From: Burkholderiales bacterium
GTDB taxonomy: Bacteria; Pseudomonadota; Gammaproteobacteria; Burkholderiales; SG8-41
Assembly: GCA_036262035.1 (NCBI GenBank)
Contig: DATAJS010000023.1
Location: 62,001 to 126,000 of the forward strand
Direction: 5' to 3'
DNA length: 64,000 nt
The notes under the pieces were generated by a model. It made no database searches, was not told the DNA's origin, and saw only the letters and a list, made by a program, of their open reading frames with translations. The position numbers and the translations under genes are program-made. Below, in pieces: positions 22,791-31,133 of this stretch (position 1 is its first letter; each line of letters starts with the position of its first letter).

Positions 22791-23555
22791 CTACTTCTTC
22801 GCTTCGGCCGCCTGCGGCGCGCCTGCCGCCGCTACCGGTCCGGACCCCGCAGGCTTCTCGCCGGCGGGTTTGGCAGCGGCTTTTTCGGCCGCCGCGGGTT
22901 TCTCGCCTTGCGGCGCTCCCTGTTTCGCGCCGCGGTCGCCGCCTTGCGGCGCCGCCTTTGCGCCGCCGTCACTGCCTTGCGGCGCCGCCTTTGCGCCGCC
23001 GTCACCCTTCGGCTTCGCCGGCTTCGCCTGTTGCACTTGCTTGATCTTCGGCGCCAGCACCATCACGAGCTGGCGACCTTCCATCTTCGGCCACTGCTCG
23101 ACGACGCCATACGGCTCGAGCTCGTCGCGCACACGCTGCAGCAACCGCTGGCCGAACTCCTGGTGCGCGAGCTCGCGGCCGCGGTAACGCAGGGTGATCT
23201 TGGTCTTGTCGCCTTCTTCCAGGAATCGGATCAGGTTGCGGAGCTTGATCTTGTAGTCGCCTTCGTCCGTGCCCGGACGAAACTTCACTTCCTTGACGAC
23301 GATCTGCTTCTGCTTGAGCTTGGCTTCGTGGCGCTTCTTGCTCTCACGGTACTTGAATTTCCCGTAATCCATGATCTGGCAAACCGGCGGATTCGCCGTG
23401 GGCGCGATCTCTACCAGATCGAGCTCGGCCTCTTCGGCCATCTTGTTCGCGGTCGCCAGACTCACGACGCCTACCTGTGATTTATCCGCCCCGATCAGAC
23501 GTACTTCCGGCGCATTGATCTCACCGTTGATCCGGGCTTCCTTTTCCTGTGCTAT
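22791..23555 (-). CDS. infC: Translation initiation factor IF-3, AUA start, extended C-terminus
   Basis: A 254-aa protein if started at the ATA codon at 23555-23553, which lies 8 nt after AAGGAG. This start restores the conserved N-terminus (I/M)[19 protein letters not shown]; starting at the first GTG (23465) would lose 30 conserved residues. The IF3 N-domain and C-domain ([47 protein letters not shown]) end near residue 182. About 70 further residues are Ala/Pro/Gly/Lys rich, including two 11-residue KAAPQG-type repeats encoded by a 33-bp tandem repeat at 22941-23006. IF-3 rejects non-AUG starts, so a rare start codon normally gives autoregulation. Confidence 0.95.
   Translation of the reverse strand: MAQEKEARINGEINAPEVRLIGADKSQVGVVSLATANKMAEEAELDLVEIAPTANPPVCQIMDYGKFKYRESKKRHEAKLKQKQIVVKEVKFRPGTDEGDYKIKLRNLIRFLEEGDKTKITLRYRGRELAHQEFGQRLLQRVRDELEPYGVVEQWPKMEGRQLVMVLAPKIKQVQQAKPAKPKGDGGAKAAPQGSDGGAKAAPQGGDRGAKQGAPQGEKPAAAEKAAAKPAGEKPAGSGPVAAAGAPQAAEAKK
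22941..23006. repeat. 33-bp tandem repeat, two copies, in the infC tail
   Basis: The units 22941-22973 and 22974-23006 differ only at the last base. They are in frame and encode 11 residues of the type KAAPQG-(S/G)D(G/R)GA. Related degenerate units flank them, so the IF-3 tail probably grew by repeat expansion. Confidence 0.85.
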
Positions 23556-23582
23556 GCGACGAGCTCCTTAGTCAAATTCGTC

Positions 23583-25499
23583 TTACGCCGTCCTCCCCCG
23601 CTGCGCCTCTTCGGCCTTCAGCAGAGAAAGAAAAGCCTCGACCGTCATACGGCCGAGGTCCTCACCCTTGCGGGAACGAACGGCAACCTGTTGCGCCGCC
23701 ACTTCCTTGTCGCCTACGACGACCTGGTAAGGCAGCTTTTGCAGACTATGTTCTCGAATCTTATAGGAAATTTTTTCATTCCTCAAGTCGGCATGAGCCC
23801 GCAGACCGGCCTGACGCAGCGCAGCAGCAACGCTTTTCGCGTAGTCGATCTGGCCTTCCGAAATGTTCATCACGACCGCCTGCACGGGGGCGAGCCACAC
23901 CGGCAGCGCCCCGGCGTAATTCTCGATGAGGATGCCGATGAAGCGCTCCATCGAGCCCACGATAGCCCGGTGCAGCATAACCGGTGCCTTACGGGTGTTG
24001 TCCTCGTCGACGTACTCGGCCCCGAGGCGACCGGGCATCATGAAATCGACCTGTATCGTCCCGACCTGCCATGGCCGGCCGATGCTGTCTTTCAGGTGAT
24101 ATTCGATCTTCGGACCGTAAAACGCGCCTTCTCCGGGCAATTCCTCCCACTCCACGCCGCATTTGCGTAACGCGGCGCGCAATGCGTTCTCCGCCTGCTC
24201 CCAGACTTCGTCCGTGCCCAGACGCATCTCGGGCCGCAGCGCGAGCTTCACGGTGACGTCGGTAAAGCCGAAATCGGCGTACACCTCCAGGGCACGGCGG
24301 TGAAAAGCTTCCACTTCGGGCTCGATGTGCCCCGGCGTACAGAAGATGTGGCCGTCGTCCTGGGTGAACCCGCGTACCCGCATGATCCCGTGCAGCGCGC
24401 CCGAAGGCTCGTTGCGATGGCAGGAGCCGAACTCGCCGTAGCGCAGCGGCAGGTCGCGATAGCTGCGCAGCCCGGCGTTGAAGATCTGCACGTGCCCGGG
24501 GCAGTTCATCGGCTTCACCGCGTACTCGCGGTTTTCCGAGCCCGTGAAAAACATGTTCTCGCGGAAGTTATCCCAGTGGCCCGAGCGCTTCCACAGCGTC
24601 ACGTCGAGGATCGACGGGCAGCGCACCTCCTGGAAGCCGGTCTCCCTGTAGACGTTGCGCATGTACTGCTCGACCTGCTGCCAGATCGTCCAGCCCTTGG
24701 GGTGCCAGAACACCATGCCGGGGGCTTCGTCCTGCATGTGGAAGAAATCGAGCTGCCGGCCGAGCTTGCGGTGGTCACGCTTCTCCGCCTCTTCCAGGCG
24801 ATGGAGATACGCCTCCTGGTCTTCCTTTTTCGTCCATGCCGTGCCGTAGATGCGCGAGAGCATCTCGTTCTTGGAGTCGCCGCGCCAATAGGCGCCGGCG
24901 ACCTTCATGAGCTTGTGGACCTTGAGCTTGCCCGTCGAAGGCACGTGCGGGCCGCGGCAGAGGTCGATGAAGTTGCCCTGACCGTAGAGCGAGATGTTCT
25001 CGCCCTCGGGGATGGAGCCGATGATCTCCGCCTTGTATTTCTCGCCCTGGTCGCTGAAGAACTTCACCGCCTCGTCGCGCGGCATGACGCTGCGCTCGAC
25101 CCTGATGTCGCGCTTGGCGATCTCGCCCATGCGCTTTTCGATGGCGCCGAGGTCCTCGGGGGTGAAAGGCCGCTTGTACGAGAAGTCGTAATAGAAGCCG
25201 TCCTCGATGACCGGGCCGATCGTCACCTGCGCGTCGGGAAACAGCTCCTTCACCGCGTGCGCGAGCAGGTGCGCCGTCGAATGGCGGATGACTTCCAGGC
25301 CTTCGGGATCCTTGTCCGTGACGATGGCGACGTCGGCGTCGTTGTCCACCGTGTAGGCGGTATCGACGAGCTTGCCGTCGACCTTGCCGGCGAGCGCGGC
25401 TTTGGCGAGACCCGGCCCGATCGACGCCGCGATCTCGCCGACCGTGACGGGCTTATCGTAGGAACGGACCGAACCATCCGGAAGCTTGATATTAGGCAT
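23583..25499 (-). CDS. thrS: Threonine-tRNA ligase
   Basis: A 638-aa class II synthetase, matching the usual 640. The TGS domain is residues 1-61 ([24 protein letters not shown]). The editing domain follows, with [10 protein letters not shown] and the zinc-type HxxxH. The catalytic core has [46 protein letters not shown] and the C-terminal motif 3 ([22 protein letters not shown]). The anticodon domain is at about 535-635. The ATG at 25499 gives the conserved start; the longer frame runs through tRNA-Val. It charges tRNA-Thr and clears Ser-tRNA-Thr. It precedes infC by about 27 bp. Confidence 0.98.
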   Translation of the reverse strand: MPNIKLPDGSVRSYDKPVTVGEIAASIGPGLAKAALAGKVDGKLVDTAYTVDNDADVAIVTDKDPEGLEVIRHSTAHLLAHAVKELFPDAQVTIGPVIEDGFYYDFSYKRPFTPEDLGAIEKRMGEIAKRDIRVERSVMPRDEAVKFFSDQGEKYKAEIIGSIPEGENISLYGQGNFIDLCRGPHVPSTGKLKVHKLMKVAGAYWRGDSKNEMLSRIYGTAWTKKEDQEAYLHRLEEAEKRDHRKLGRQLDFFHMQDEAPGMVFWHPKGWTIWQQVEQYMRNVYRETGFQEVRCPSILDVTLWKRSGHWDNFRENMFFTGSENREYAVKPMNCPGHVQIFNAGLRSYRDLPLRYGEFGSCHRNEPSGALHGIMRVRGFTQDDGHIFCTPGHIEPEVEAFHRRALEVYADFGFTDVTVKLALRPEMRLGTDEVWEQAENALRAALRKCGVEWEELPGEGAFYGPKIEYHLKDSIGRPWQVGTIQVDFMMPGRLGAEYVDEDNTRKAPVMLHRAIVGSMERFIGILIENYAGALPVWLAPVQAVVMNISEGQIDYAKSVAAALRQAGLRAHADLRNEKISYKIREHSLQKLPYQVVVGDKEVAAQQVAVRSRKGEDLGRMTVEAFLSLLKAEEAQRGRTA

Positions 25500-25526
25500 G
25501 GCCTCTACCACCCAATAGCTACAAAT

Positions 25527-25555
25527 AAAAAAAGTGCGGGATCGCCGCACTTTTT
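25527..25555. terminator. Bidirectional terminator-like hairpin between tRNA-Val and thrS
   Basis: AAAAAGTGCGG pairs with CCGCACTTTTT around loop GATCG, with an A-run on one side and a T-run on the other. On the minus strand it follows tRNA-Val and precedes thrS by about 28 nt, so it could end the tRNA transcript or serve as a leader attenuator. Confidence 0.8.
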
Positions 25556-25648
25556 CATGAACGAAACTCGCGCGGCTACGCGGATTTGAGCCCGGTAGTC
25601 GGGGTTCGCGTGACCGAAATACGCCGCATGTCTCGTTCGCTTCAGTAT

Positions 25649-25725
25649 TGGTAGGCGCGATTGGACTCGAACCAACGACCCCCACCATGTCAAGGTGGTG
25701 CTCTAACCAGCTGAGCTACGCGCCT
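25649..25725 (-). tRNA. tRNA-Val (GAC anticodon)
   Basis: A 77-nt cloverleaf on the minus strand. The acceptor stem AGGCGCG/CGCGCCT is followed by A and an encoded CCA. The D arm has GTAGCTCAGCTGGTTAGAGC, the anticodon stem CCACC/GGTGG encloses loop TTGACAT (anticodon GAC), and the T arm contains GGTTCGAGTCC. It lies directly upstream of thrS, as in several betaproteobacteria. Confidence 0.97.
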
Positions 25726-25825
25726 GAAGAGGGGAAATTGTAACGGAAGCCGCGCATTCGTTCAAATTTCCCGCGGCCGCGAGTGCGCTATGATCGTGTC
25801 GGATAAGAACGACAAGAGGCACGCT

Positions 25826-26161
25826 ATGAGGTCTCGCAAATCCACGGCTACGCTCACGCTCGTGTTGATCGGCGCTGCGCTCCACGGCTGCGGCGACGAC
25901 AACCAGACCGCGCGACGGGACGTCTACCGCACCCAGGCCGACTGCAAGCGCGACTGGGGCGAGGACGCCTCCAAGTGCGAGCGCCAGTCCTCCGGCCCGC
26001 ACTCGGGCTATTACTACGGCCCCTCCTACGGCTACGGCCGCAGCACTTCGACGGTGGGCAGCAACCTGTCGCCGCGCTCCGGGAGCAGCGCCATGTCGAG
26101 CACCACCGTGAGCCGCGGCGGCTTCGGCGCCTCGGCGTCCTCGCACAGCTCCGGCGGCTGA
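25826..26161 (+). CDS. DUF1190-like (YgiB/YjfM) small lipoprotein
   Basis: A 111-aa protein from the ATG at 25826, which has AAGAGG 6 nt upstream. The lipobox LHGC lipidates Cys22. The frame extends to an ATG at 25790, but that codon overlaps a TATGAT -10-like box and has no ribosome site. After the signal comes DVYRTQADCKRDWGED, as in YgiB/YjfM proteins, then a Ser/Gly/Tyr-rich tail. The stop overlaps the next gene's start (TGATG). In E. coli relatives sit next to the same ATP-grasp enzyme, which supports the assignment. The function is unknown. Confidence 0.75.
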   Translation: MRSRKSTATLTLVLIGAALHGCGDDNQTARRDVYRTQADCKRDWGEDASKCERQSSGPHSGYYYGPSYGYGRSTSTVGSNLSPRSGSSAMSSTTVSRGGFGASASSHSSGG

Positions 26162-27291
26162 TGGATCGCGAGCGCACACCGCCGCGGCGCAACTGGCAGG
26201 CCGAGCTCGACGCGGTCGGCTTCCACTTCCACAGCCTCGACGGCAGCTACTGGGACGAGTCGGCGTGCTATCGCTTCACCGCCGCCGAGGTCGACCTGAT
26301 CGAGGCCGCGACCGCCGAGCTCCACGAGATGAGCCTGCACGCGATCGACGAGATCGTTTCGCGCGGCTGGATCGAGCGTTACAAGCTCGAGCGCTTCGGA
26401 GGCTTCGTCGTCGATTCGTGGCAGGCGGAAGACCTCTCGCTCTACGGCCGCTTCGACCTGCGCTACGACGGCAAAGGCCCGCCCAAGCTCCTCGAATACA
26501 ACGCCGACACGCCGACCTCGCTGATCGAAGCGGCGGTCGCGCAGTGGAGCTGGCTGCAGGCGGTCAGGCCCGCGAGCGACCAGTTCAATTCCATCCACGA
26601 GAAGCTCATCGCGCGCTGGCAGGAGATACGCCCCGGCTTGCGCGGCGTGCCGGCGACGGTGCACTTCACGTGCGTCGGCGACTCCGAGGAGGACATCGGC
26701 AACATCGAATACCTGCGCGATACCGCGATGCAGGCCGACATCGACGCACGCTTCATCGCCATCGCGGACATCGGCTGGTCGGAGGAGGCGAACTCGTTCG
26801 TCGATCTGGACGACCAGCCGATCCGCGCGCTCTTCAAGCTCTACCCGTGGGAGTGGATCGCCGCGGAGCGGTTCGGGCCCAACATCGCGCGCTCGGGTCT
26901 CACGGTGATCGAGCCCGCGTGGAAGGTGCTGCTCTCGTGCAAGGCGATCCTCGCGGTGTTGTGGGAGCTCTATCCCGACCATCCCAATCTGCTGCCCGCG
27001 TATTTCGAGCCGGACAAGCTCGGCGAGCGCTATGTCAAGAAACCGCTCTACTCGCGTGAAGGCGCGAACGTCGAGATCCACGGCCCGCGCGGCGTGTTCG
27101 CGCAGCCCGGCACGTATGGCGCGGAGGGCTATGTGTATCAGGCGTACGCCCCGCTGCCGGAATTCGACGGCAACTATCCGGTGATCGGAAGCTGGATCGT
27201 CGGCGGACAGCCCTGCGGCATGGGCATACGCGAAGACAACACCCCGGTTACGAGCAATACGAGCCGCTTCGTCCCCCATTACTTCGACTGA
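26161..27291 (+). CDS. Glutathionylspermidine synthase family ATP-grasp protein (YgiC/YjfC-like)
   Basis: A 376-aa protein similar to the synthetase half of glutathionylspermidine synthase: GRFDLRYDGKGPPKLLEYNADTPTSLIEA, then EPAWKVLLSCKAILAVLWELYPDHPNLLPAYF, YVKKPLYSREGANVEIHG and a C-terminal GSWIVGGQPCGMGIREDNTPVTSNTSRFVPHYF. These are the ATP-grasp and acceptor elements. The amidase half is absent, so it resembles YgiC/YjfC, which lack proven Gsp synthase activity. It probably joins an amine to a carboxylate using ATP. It is translationally coupled to the lipoprotein and followed by a DUF350 gene 9 bp later. Confidence 0.9.
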   Translation: MDRERTPPRRNWQAELDAVGFHFHSLDGSYWDESACYRFTAAEVDLIEAATAELHEMSLHAIDEIVSRGWIERYKLERFGGFVVDSWQAEDLSLYGRFDLRYDGKGPPKLLEYNADTPTSLIEAAVAQWSWLQAVRPASDQFNSIHEKLIARWQEIRPGLRGVPATVHFTCVGDSEEDIGNIEYLRDTAMQADIDARFIAIADIGWSEEANSFVDLDDQPIRALFKLYPWEWIAAERFGPNIARSGLTVIEPAWKVLLSCKAILAVLWELYPDHPNLLPAYFEPDKLGERYVKKPLYSREGANVEIHGPRGVFAQPGTYGAEGYVYQAYAPLPEFDGNYPVIGSWIVGGQPCGMGIREDNTPVTSNTSRFVPHYFD

Positions 27292-27300
27292 AAGGCAAGA

Positions 27301-27717
27301 ATGGATACCGACATCCTGATCCACTCGGCGCGCGGCATCGACGACTTCGTCGTCTACCTCGGGGCGAGCCTTGCGCTGCTGGCGATCTTCATCAGCATCT
27401 ATGTCTGGATCACGCCGTACCGCGAGATCGCCCTGATCCGCGACGGCAACGTGGCCGCAGCGGCGAGCCTCTCGGGCGCGGTGCTCGGCTTCGCCATCCC
27501 GCTCGCGCACGCGGTCGCACAGAGCATCACTCTCCTCGAGATGGCGATGTGGGGCGTGGTCGCATTGGCAGTCCAGACGCTGGTGTTCCTCGTCATGAGA
27601 CGCATCATGCCCGGCATCGCGAGCGACATCCCCGCCGGCAAGCTCGCGCCGGGCGTGTTTCTCGGGTCGGTTTCGCTGGCTACGGGTTTGCTGAATTCGG
27701 CGTGCATGACTTATTGA
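27301..27717 (+). CDS. DUF350 (YjfL-like) inner membrane protein
   Basis: A 138-aa protein with four predicted helices (about 18-40, 51-72, 78-98, 115-135). REIALIRDGNVAAAASLSGAVLGFAIPLAHAV is the DUF350 signature, normally duplicated in longer members. It follows the ATP-grasp gene by 9 bp, matching the yjfL-yjfM-yjfC set of enterobacteria though in another order. Its role is unknown; an envelope-stress or polyamine-linked function has been suggested for the set by association only. Confidence 0.88.
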   Translation: MDTDILIHSARGIDDFVVYLGASLALLAIFISIYVWITPYREIALIRDGNVAAAASLSGAVLGFAIPLAHAVAQSITLLEMAMWGVVALAVQTLVFLVMRRIMPGIASDIPAGKLAPGVFLGSVSLATGLLNSACMTY

Positions 27718-27720
27718 GTG

Positions 27721-27798
27721 GGTGACATGAAGCGGTGACGAAAACCGGTGACGGGTAGACCGGTGACGGATGAAGCGGTGACGGGTGAGGCGGTGACG
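27721..27798. repeat. CGGTGACGG tandem repeat array 1
   Basis: Six imperfect units of 13-15 bp based on GCGGTGACGGRTGAR. The same unit forms a second array at 45478-45562. The last units lie inside the 5' reading frame of the next gene and supply its possible GTG start codons. Confidence 0.85.
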
Positions 27799-28596
27799 AA
27801 AAACACTCCCTCCCCCACAGGGGGAGGGCTGGGGTGGGGGTGGGTTTTATTGCTACTTACCGCTCCGGTCCTCGCGCAAGCACCGTTGTCCGAGATGATC
27901 GCCATCCCCGCCGGCCCGTTCACCATGGGCAGCAACGAAGGCCCCGACGACGAGAAGCCCGCGCATACCGTTACCCTGCCCGCTTACTCGATCGATCGTT
28001 TCCCCGTCACGAACGCGCAGTACGCCGAGTTCCTGAACGCCGCACCGAAACCCGCGTCGCGCCTGTACGACTTCGACGATCCCGATGCGCGCATCCACCG
28101 GCGCGGCGAGCGCTGGGTGGCGGATACGGGCTACGACAACCATCCGGTGGTCGAGGTGCCCTGGGCCGGCGCCGTCGAGTACTGCCGCTCTAAGGCTAAA
28201 CGCCTGCCGACCGAAGCCGAATGGGAAAAAGCCGCGCGCGGGACCGACGCACGGCGCTATCCGTGGGGCAACGAGCCGGCCGATGCGAAACGCGCGCAGT
28301 TCGAAGCGCGCTACAACGAGACCGCGGCGGTCGACGCACGTCCCGCCGGCGCGAGCCCGTACGGCGTGCGCGAGATGGCGGGCAACGCGTGGAACTGGGT
28401 GGCGAGCGCGTATCGCGCCTACCCTTATCGCGCCGACGACGGCCGCGAGGATTTGAAGCCCGGCCCGGTGCGCGCGGCGCGCGGCGGCGGGCACGATTCG
28501 CGCGCCGACGAGATCACGACGACCCAGCGCGGGCGCAACCTCTCGCGTAATCCCGCCTCAGGTCATCACAACATCAGCTTCCGCTGTGTGCGTTAA
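27793..28596 (+). CDS. Formylglycine-generating-enzyme (SUMF1) family protein, exported
   Basis: The catalytic-like domain runs from MIAIPAGPFTMGSNEGPDDEKPAHTV to the C-terminal SGHHNISFRCVR, with RLPTEAEWEKAARG, YPWGNEPAD and GVREMAGNAWNWVASAY, all signatures of FGE-sulfatase (SUMF1-like) proteins. Preceding it is a short signal peptide (WVLLLLTAPVLAQA). The start is uncertain: in-frame GTGs at 27748, 27763, 27778 and 27793 all lie in the tandem repeat; the last is used here (267 aa). Non-sulfatase members have varied roles, including protein modification or ligand binding. No copper-site cysteine pair was seen, so true FGE activity is doubtful. The gene may belong with the preceding YjfL-type operon. 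Confidence 0.8.
   Translation: MTKNTPSPTGGGLGWGWVLLLLTAPVLAQAPLSEMIAIPAGPFTMGSNEGPDDEKPAHTVTLPAYSIDRFPVTNAQYAEFLNAAPKPASRLYDFDDPDARIHRRGERWVADTGYDNHPVVEVPWAGAVEYCRSKAKRLPTEAEWEKAARGTDARRYPWGNEPADAKRAQFEARYNETAAVDARPAGASPYGVREMAGNAWNWVASAYRAYPYRADDGREDLKPGPVRAARGGGHDSRADEITTTQRGRNLSRNPASGHHNISFRCVR
27808..27844 (+). repeat. C-rich/G-rich hairpin with G-quadruplex-like tract
   Basis: CCCTCCCCC (27808-27816) pairs with GGGGGAGGG (27820-27828) around ACA. The strand then continues with more G-runs, giving five G-tracts of 3-5 by 27844. It lies inside the N-terminal coding region of the SUMF1-like gene, next to the tandem repeat. Confidence 0.7.
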
Positions 28597-28610
28597 GAGC
28601 TAAAAGCTTG

Positions 28611-28793
28611 AACACGGAGGACACGGAGGAACACGGAGGACACGGAGGTCAAGAACGTGTCATCGCGGGGAGCCGCGTAGCGGCGACGTGGCGCACCCTG
28701 CGAGATTGCTTCGTCGCTGTCGCTCCTCGCAATGACGTTCCTGGTTTCCTCCGTGCCCTCCGTGGCTTTTCCTCCGTGTCCTCCGTGTCAATG
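28611..28793. repeat. Nested spacer repeats: CGGAGGACA arms around a REP-like element
   Basis: Direct copies of ACACGGAGG lie at 28611-28648 and inverted copies (CCTCCGTGT) at 28746-28790. Between them, 28659-28736, is a REP-like copy with GTCATCGCG at one end, then GATTGCTTCGTCGC and CGCAATGAC at the other. The whole 207-bp spacer between two convergent genes is repeat DNA. Confidence 0.85.
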
Positions 28794-28803
28794 CTTTTGA
28801 CGC

Positions 28804-30993
28804 TTAACGTCTTTCGGCCGACATCACGCCTTTGACGTCCCGCACCAGCGTGAGCACGCGCGACAGCTGATCGAGGTTCGCGACCTCGCACGTGAAGCGC
28901 ATCCGCGCGATGTGCGCGGTGGTCTGCGTCGAGGTGGCGGTGACGTTGACGTGCTCGCGCGTGAGCACGTCGGAGATGTCGCGCAGCAGACCCGTACGGT
29001 CGAGCGCCTCGACCGCGACGTCGACCGGGAACGTCGCGCCCGAGGCATCGCCCCATTCGGCGGCGACGCAGCGCTCGTTGTCGAGGCGTTTCACGTTCGC
29101 GCAGTCGGCGCGGTGCACGCTCACGCCGCGGCCGCGCGTGACGAAGCCGACGATCCTGTCCGGCGGCGCGGGCTTGCAGCATTTCGCGGTGAGCGTGAGC
29201 AGCTTGTCGACGCCGACGACGAGCACGCTGCCTTTGCCCGACGATCGCGGTTTCTTCGGAACCGCGATCGTCTCCTCGGGCTCGATCTGCGGCTCCGGCG
29301 GCTTCAGCGCATCCTGCATCTGCTTCGGCCCGACCGCGCCGCGCGCGATATCCACGAGCAGGTCCGGAAGCTTCTCGAACCCCATGTCCGCCGCGAGCTT
29401 GTCGAGGTTGAGCGCGGTCATGCCGTGGCGCTGGAGCTCTTTGTCCAGCATCGCACGCCCCTGCGCGAGGTCCGCTTCGAGGTTCTGGCGGTTGAACCAG
29501 TTGCGCACCTTGCTGCGCGCGCCCTGGCTGCGCAAAAAGCCGAGCGCGGGATTGAGCCAGTCGCGGCTCGGCCCGCCCTGCTTCGCGGCGAGGATCTCGA
29601 CCTGCTGGCCGTTGGCGAGCGGCGTGTTGAGCGGGACCATCGCGCCGTCGACCTTCGCGCCGCGGCAGCGATGGCCGAGCTCGGTGTGCACGTGGTAGGC
29701 GAAGTCGATCGGCGTCGAGCCCTTGGGCAGGTCGATGACACGTCCCTGCGGCGTGAGCACGTAGACCGTGTCGGCGAAGAGCTCGGTCTTGAACTGCTCG
29801 GCGAGCTCGCTCGCGTCGCTGACTTCGTCCTTCCATTCGAGGATCTGGCGCAGCCACGCGATCTTCTCGTCGTACCCGCGCTCGTGGCGGCCGGATTCCT
29901 TGTACCGCCAGTGTGCGGCGATGCCGAGCTCGGAGTGCTGGTGCATCTCCTGCGTGCGGATCTGCACCTCGATCGCCTTGCCTTCGGGGCCGATGACCGC
30001 GGTGTGCAGCGAGCGATACTGGTTCGCTTTCGGTTTGGCGATGTAGTCGTCGAACTCCTTGGGGATCGGCGACCACAGATGGTGCACCAGGCCGAGCGCG
30101 GCATAGCAGTCTTTGACGTCGTCGACGAGCACGCGCACCGCGCGCACGTCGAACAGCGCTTCGAAGCCCACGCCTTTCCTCTGCATCTTCTTGTAGATGC
30201 TGTAGATGTGCTTGGGCCGCCCGGTCACCTCGGCGGCGACCCCCGCGCGCGCGAGCTCGCCTTTGAGCGTCGCGATCACCGCCTCGATGTAGCGCTCGCG
30301 GTCGAGGCGTTTCTCGTCGAGGAGCTTGGCGATCTCCTTGTAGGTGACGGGCTCCAGCAGCCGGAACGCGAGGTCCTCGAGCTCCCACTTGAGCTGCCAC
30401 ACCCCGAGGCGGTTCGCGAGCGGCGCGAAGATGTCGCGGGTGAGCTCGCCGACGGCGCGCTTCGAAGCTTCGTCCTCGCTCTTGATCGCCGCGCGCAGAT
30501 CCTGCAGATGGTCGCTAAGCTTGATCAGGACGACGCGCACGTCCTGCACCATCGCGAGCAGCATCTTGCGCAATGACTCGAGCTGCGCGGCCTGCTGCTG
30601 CGGTTTCCCGGCCGCCCCGCTCCGGGTCGAGAGCGCGCCGATGTGCGCCATGCGCACGACCCCTTCGGCGAGATCGGCGATCGCCACGCCGAACTTCTCG
30701 CGGATCGCGCGCGCGGTGTCGGGCGAGCGCTCGTACGCCGGATACAGGAGCGCTGCGGCCAGCGTGTCCGCGTCCAGGTTGAGCGCGGAGAGCGTCTGCG
30801 CGACGTCGAGCACGTGCGCGAGCAGCGGGCGGTCGCCGCCAAGGACGCGGTTTTCGTACAGCGGCGCGGCGAAATCCAGCGCGCGCTCGATCAGCGCGTT
30901 CTGCGGGCCTGCCGCGGCGGCGAGGCGCGCGCGCCACGCTTGAAGCGCGGCGGTTTCGGTCTGGACGAGCTGGAGATGGGAACGGGTGACCAT
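28804..30993 (-). CDS. relA: GTP pyrophosphokinase RelA
   Basis: A 729-aa long-RSH protein. The N-terminal HD-like domain (about 30-180) lacks the metal-binding HD pair (AALLYPAYERS instead of AALLHD), so hydrolase activity should be absent. The synthetase domain (about 235-370) has EALFDVRAVRVLVDD and EFDDYIAKPKANQYRSLHT; the EFDD motif marks the RelA subgroup. TGS (about 406-465) and a C-terminal ACT domain (about 654-729) follow. It makes (p)ppGpp on ribosomes with uncharged tRNA. It is transcribed alone, with repeats on both sides. A separate SpoT would be needed for ppGpp breakdown. Confidence 0.95.
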   Translation of the reverse strand: MVTRSHLQLVQTETAALQAWRARLAAAAGPQNALIERALDFAAPLYENRVLGGDRPLLAHVLDVAQTLSALNLDADTLAAALLYPAYERSPDTARAIREKFGVAIADLAEGVVRMAHIGALSTRSGAAGKPQQQAAQLESLRKMLLAMVQDVRVVLIKLSDHLQDLRAAIKSEDEASKRAVGELTRDIFAPLANRLGVWQLKWELEDLAFRLLEPVTYKEIAKLLDEKRLDRERYIEAVIATLKGELARAGVAAEVTGRPKHIYSIYKKMQRKGVGFEALFDVRAVRVLVDDVKDCYAALGLVHHLWSPIPKEFDDYIAKPKANQYRSLHTAVIGPEGKAIEVQIRTQEMHQHSELGIAAHWRYKESGRHERGYDEKIAWLRQILEWKDEVSDASELAEQFKTELFADTVYVLTPQGRVIDLPKGSTPIDFAYHVHTELGHRCRGAKVDGAMVPLNTPLANGQQVEILAAKQGGPSRDWLNPALGFLRSQGARSKVRNWFNRQNLEADLAQGRAMLDKELQRHGMTALNLDKLAADMGFEKLPDLLVDIARGAVGPKQMQDALKPPEPQIEPEETIAVPKKPRSSGKGSVLVVGVDKLLTLTAKCCKPAPPDRIVGFVTRGRGVSVHRADCANVKRLDNERCVAAEWGDASGATFPVDVAVEALDRTGLLRDISDVLTREHVNVTATSTQTTAHIARMRFTCEVANLDQLSRVLTLVRDVKGVMSAERR

Positions 30994-31060
30994 GGCGGAT
31001 CCGAATCGAGCGGGGAAGATACAGCACGCACCCCAAGTCTGACAGACGAAAGTGGAATAA

Positions 31061-31133
31061 GGTCATTGCGACGAAGCAATCCGGAACGTGCGTCACGAGA
31101 TCGCCACGGCGCTTCGCGCCTCGCGATGACGGC
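31061..31133. repeat. REP-like element copy 3
   Basis: GTCATTGCGACGAAGCAATC at 31062-31081 is the reverse complement of the core at the other two copies. It is followed by CGTCACGAGATCGCC and CTCGCGATGACGG, which form the second half. It lies between comEC and relA. Confidence 0.75.

Noticed and set aside
25500-25648. T-box or other riboswitch upstream of thrS
   Set aside because: Only a simple terminator hairpin is visible; no T-box (TGGNACC-like) motif was found.
27721-27798. Possible CRISPR-like array
   Set aside because: Units are 13-15 bp, directly abutting, with no spacers and no cas genes.
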